From the NCBI GenBank assembly GCA_023414155.1, contig JAEZOG010000163.1, positions 1 through 8,966 on the forward strand: a stretch of 8,966 nt of DNA. Reading direction: 5' to 3'. A program made the translations under genes and the position numbers. Position 1 is the stretch's first letter; every line of letters begins with the position of its first letter. Source of the DNA: Cyanobacteria bacterium OH_CFB_184. Its GTDB lineage: Bacteria > Cyanobacteriota > Vampirovibrionia > Gastranaerophilales > Gastranaerophilaceae. The notes beneath the pieces were generated by a model that saw only the letters and a program-made list of their open reading frames with translations, was not told the origin of the DNA and did no database searches. Shown here one piece after another: positions 7,379-8,966 of the stretch.

Positions 7379-7401
7379 AAGTCCCTTTAAAAAAGGGACT
7401 T
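7379..7401 (-). terminator. Hairpin after rny, weak terminator or RNA-processing/stability element
   Basis: A perfect 10-bp inverted repeat, AAGTCCCTTT at 7379-7388 and AAAGGGACTT at 7392-7401, closes a three-base loop. It starts about nine bases after the rny stop on the minus strand. On that strand the next bases are ACTTAGC, without the T run of a normal intrinsic terminator. It may therefore terminate poorly, letting transcripts continue into ymdB, or serve as a 3' stabilising structure left after processing. Confidence 0.45.
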
Positions 7402-7409
7402 TACATAAA

Positions 7410-8939
7410 CTATTTTGCAATTTCTGTTGTTCTTATTTCTCTAACTACCGTGACTCTTATTTGTCCAGGGTAATCAAGTTCGTCTTCTATTCTTTTGACG
7501 ATATCTCTTGCTAACTTACTGCTTGCCAAGTCATCGAATTTTTCAGGTTGAACAACAACCCTAACTTCGCGGCCAGCTTGAACTGCAAAAGATTGTTTAA
7601 TTCCATCATAGCTAGATGCAATTTCTTCAAGCTTTTTGAGTCTTTTTATGTAAATTTCAAGAGTATCACGTCTTGAACCAGGTCTTCCCGCAGATACAGC
7701 ATCTGCAAGTTTTACAAGAACTGCTTCGATTGAATTTGCGACTACATCATCATGGTGCGCTTCAATTGCGTGTATGATTTCTTCTTTTTCACCATATTTT
7801 CTTGCAAGTTCAACACCAAGTTGGATATGAGTTCCTTCTTGAGTTTGATCTACAGCTTTTCCAATATCGTGAAGAAGACCTGCTCTTTTTGCGATAGTAA
7901 CATTTGCGCCTATTTCAGCAGCAATCATGCCTGCAATATGACCAACTTCTAAAGAATGTTTTAAAACATTTTGACCGTAACTTGTTCTGTAGTAAAGTCT
8001 TCCCAATGTCTTAATCAATTCTTTATTTAAGTTCATAACACCCATATCGAGTGCAGCGTTTTCACCTTCTTGTTTTATTTTTTGATCGATTTCTTCTCTA
8101 GCTTTTTCAACCATTTCTTCGATTCTGACAGGGTGAATACGTCCATCGACAATTAGTTTTTCTAAAGCCAACTTGGCAACTTCTCTTCTGACAGGATCGA
8201 AGCTTGATAATACAACTGCTTCAGGAGTATCATCAATGATTAAATCCACGCCTGTAAGAGTTTCTAGAGTTCTGATATTTCTACCTTCTCTACCGATAAT
8301 ACGGCCTTTCATCTCATCAGATGGGAGGTTAACAACTGATACAGTTGACTCAACAACTTGATCAATCAAGCATCTTTGCATTGATGTTGTTAAAATTTCT
8401 TTTGCTTTTTCGTTAGCTGTTTCCTTGATTCTATTTTCGTTTTCTCTAATCAAGTGAGCCGCTTCTTGCTGAAGATCTTGTTTCAATTGATCCAACAGGA
8501 TTTGTTTTGCTTGCTCTGAAGACATTCCTGAAATTCTTTCAAGTTCATGTATTTGTTTAGCAACTAAATCTGCCAAATAATCTTCTTTATTCAAAAGCTC
8601 ATCAAGCTTTCTTTGCATTTCAGATTCTTTATCAACAGCTTGCTGAATTTTATCTTCAAGCATATCTTCTTTTTTGGCCAGTTTAGCTTCTAATCTGGTT
8701 AAGTCTTGTCTTCTTTCTCTTGATTCTTCAATAAATTTTTCTTTTTCGTTGTGGAGTGCCTCTTTAGCTGCTATCATTGCTTCTTTTTTGATTAAGATTT
8801 CTTTTTCTTTGTAATCACTAAGCAGTCTTTGGTTTTCTTCTTGCACCTTTTTCTTTTTTTGTGAAAATACAACGAGAACAATAACTAAAATAAAAATTAT
8901 AGCTATTAAAAGGATGTTTAATACATTTACGCTTTCGAT
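7410..8939 (-). CDS. rny: Ribonuclease Y, membrane-anchored mRNA endonuclease, non-standard start
   Basis: RNase Y is the membrane-bound endoribonuclease that starts mRNA decay in many bacteria lacking RNase E. From the first GTG (8844-8846) there are 478 residues: a charged coiled coil (about 1-160), a KH domain with [15 protein letters not shown] at 181-195 (GREG loop 185-188), an HD domain with H297 in LKHS, HDIGK at 326-330 and AHHDD at 363-367, and the conserved C-terminal domain ending near EIAK. The family is usually about 510-520 residues with an N-terminal membrane helix. The same frame upstream of the GTG encodes exactly that: [18 protein letters not shown] followed by SQKKKK. No ATG, GTG or TTG is in frame before the TAG at 8961-8963. 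I give the ATC at 8937-8939 (GAGG nine bases upstream), making 509 residues. The start itself is uncertain: a start at the GTG would give a soluble enzyme, and a base change in the start codon is possible. It heads the cluster with ymdB. Confidence 0.9.
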   Translation of the reverse strand: MESVNVLNILLIAIIFILVIVLVVFSQKKKKVQEENQRLLSDYKEKEILIKKEAMIAAKEALHNEKEKFIEESRERRQDLTRLEAKLAKKEDMLEDKIQQAVDKESEMQRKLDELLNKEDYLADLVAKQIHELERISGMSSEQAKQILLDQLKQDLQQEAAHLIRENENRIKETANEKAKEILTTSMQRCLIDQVVESTVSVVNLPSDEMKGRIIGREGRNIRTLETLTGVDLIIDDTPEAVVLSSFDPVRREVAKLALEKLIVDGRIHPVRIEEMVEKAREEIDQKIKQEGENAALDMGVMNLNKELIKTLGRLYYRTSYGQNVLKHSLEVGHIAGMIAAEIGANVTIAKRAGLLHDIGKAVDQTQEGTHIQLGVELARKYGEKEEIIHAIEAHHDDVVANSIEAVLVKLADAVSAGRPGSRRDTLEIYIKRLKKLEEIASSYDGIKQSFAVQAGREVRVVVQPEKFDDLASSKLARDIVKRIEDELDYPGQIRVTVVREIRTTEIAK

Positions 8940-8952
8940 TGTCCTATACCTC
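8940..8952 (-). promoter_or_regulatory. Candidate ribosome binding site for the full-length rny
   Basis: On the minus strand GAGG (complement of 8949-8952) lies nine bases before the ATC at 8937-8939. A second purine-rich AGGA (8942-8945) is only two bases away, too close for that codon. By contrast the GTG at 8844-8846 follows an A-rich lysine stretch (AAAAAAAGAAAAAG) that encodes protein and only loosely resembles a binding site. Confidence 0.35.
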
Positions 8953-8966
8953 GTTCTTTGCTATAT

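Noticed and set aside
8847..8861. A-rich run in rny (seven A residues, G, then more A) as a programmed frameshift site
   Set aside because: The membrane helix upstream and the coiled coil downstream are in the same frame, so no frameshift is needed to explain the gene.
1..8966. CRISPR array, tRNA/rRNA, insertion sequence, attachment site or defence system
   Set aside because: I saw no spaced direct repeats, no tRNA-like cloverleaf, no transposase or integrase motifs and no nuclease/helicase cluster beyond the RNA-turnover genes described.

Overview
The window is an AT-rich, gene-dense bacterial stretch with eight protein genes, no RNA genes, no mobile elements and no gene-free gap above about 200 bases. 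Low GC, RNase Y followed by YmdB, a glycolytic-type pyruvate phosphate dikinase, an HDOD protein and a pseudopilin carrying a DVNG-x-x-KPN-x-x-G-x-D-x-F motif together suggest a gut-type anaerobe. My best guess is a non-photosynthetic relative of cyanobacteria (Vampirovibrionia/Melainabacteria, Gastranaerophilales-like). A low-GC Firmicute or another diderm phylum is not excluded, because the taxonomy is inferred from gene content only.

Layout. Plus strand, 1-1275: the 3' part of hisG (long form), overlapped by one base (TAATG) by a two-domain mazG. Everything after that is on the minus strand. An HDOD-domain gene meets mazG tail to tail with a 14-base overlap. Upstream of it lies a strong terminator (about 2189-2218) that ends ppdK, which has its own strong ribosome binding site. 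At the right is a minus-strand cluster read from right to left: rny (RNase Y), a hairpin and two TATAAT boxes, ymdB, a PHP-domain phosphoesterase, a type IV pilin-like gene, then a probable terminator (4962-4987).

How they work together. rny, ymdB and the PHP gene look like an RNA-turnover group. RNase Y cuts mRNA, YmdB-family enzymes hydrolyse 2',3'-cyclic nucleotides, and the closest PHP relatives I can name (the E. coli YciV/RNase AM type) act on 3',5'-bisphosphonucleotides and RNA 5' ends. The pilin-like gene is translationally coupled to this group without an obvious functional link. hisG-mazG is a coupled pair in which histidine biosynthesis meets NTP pyrophosphohydrolysis. ppdK interconverts pyruvate and phosphoenolpyruvate in central metabolism.

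The most notable oddity is the start of rny. The reading frame upstream of the first GTG encodes the expected membrane anchor, but no ATG, GTG or TTG lies in frame before the upstream stop codon. Either a rare start codon (ATC at 8937-8939) or a base error/mutation is implied. I see no clear novel defence or mobile system here.
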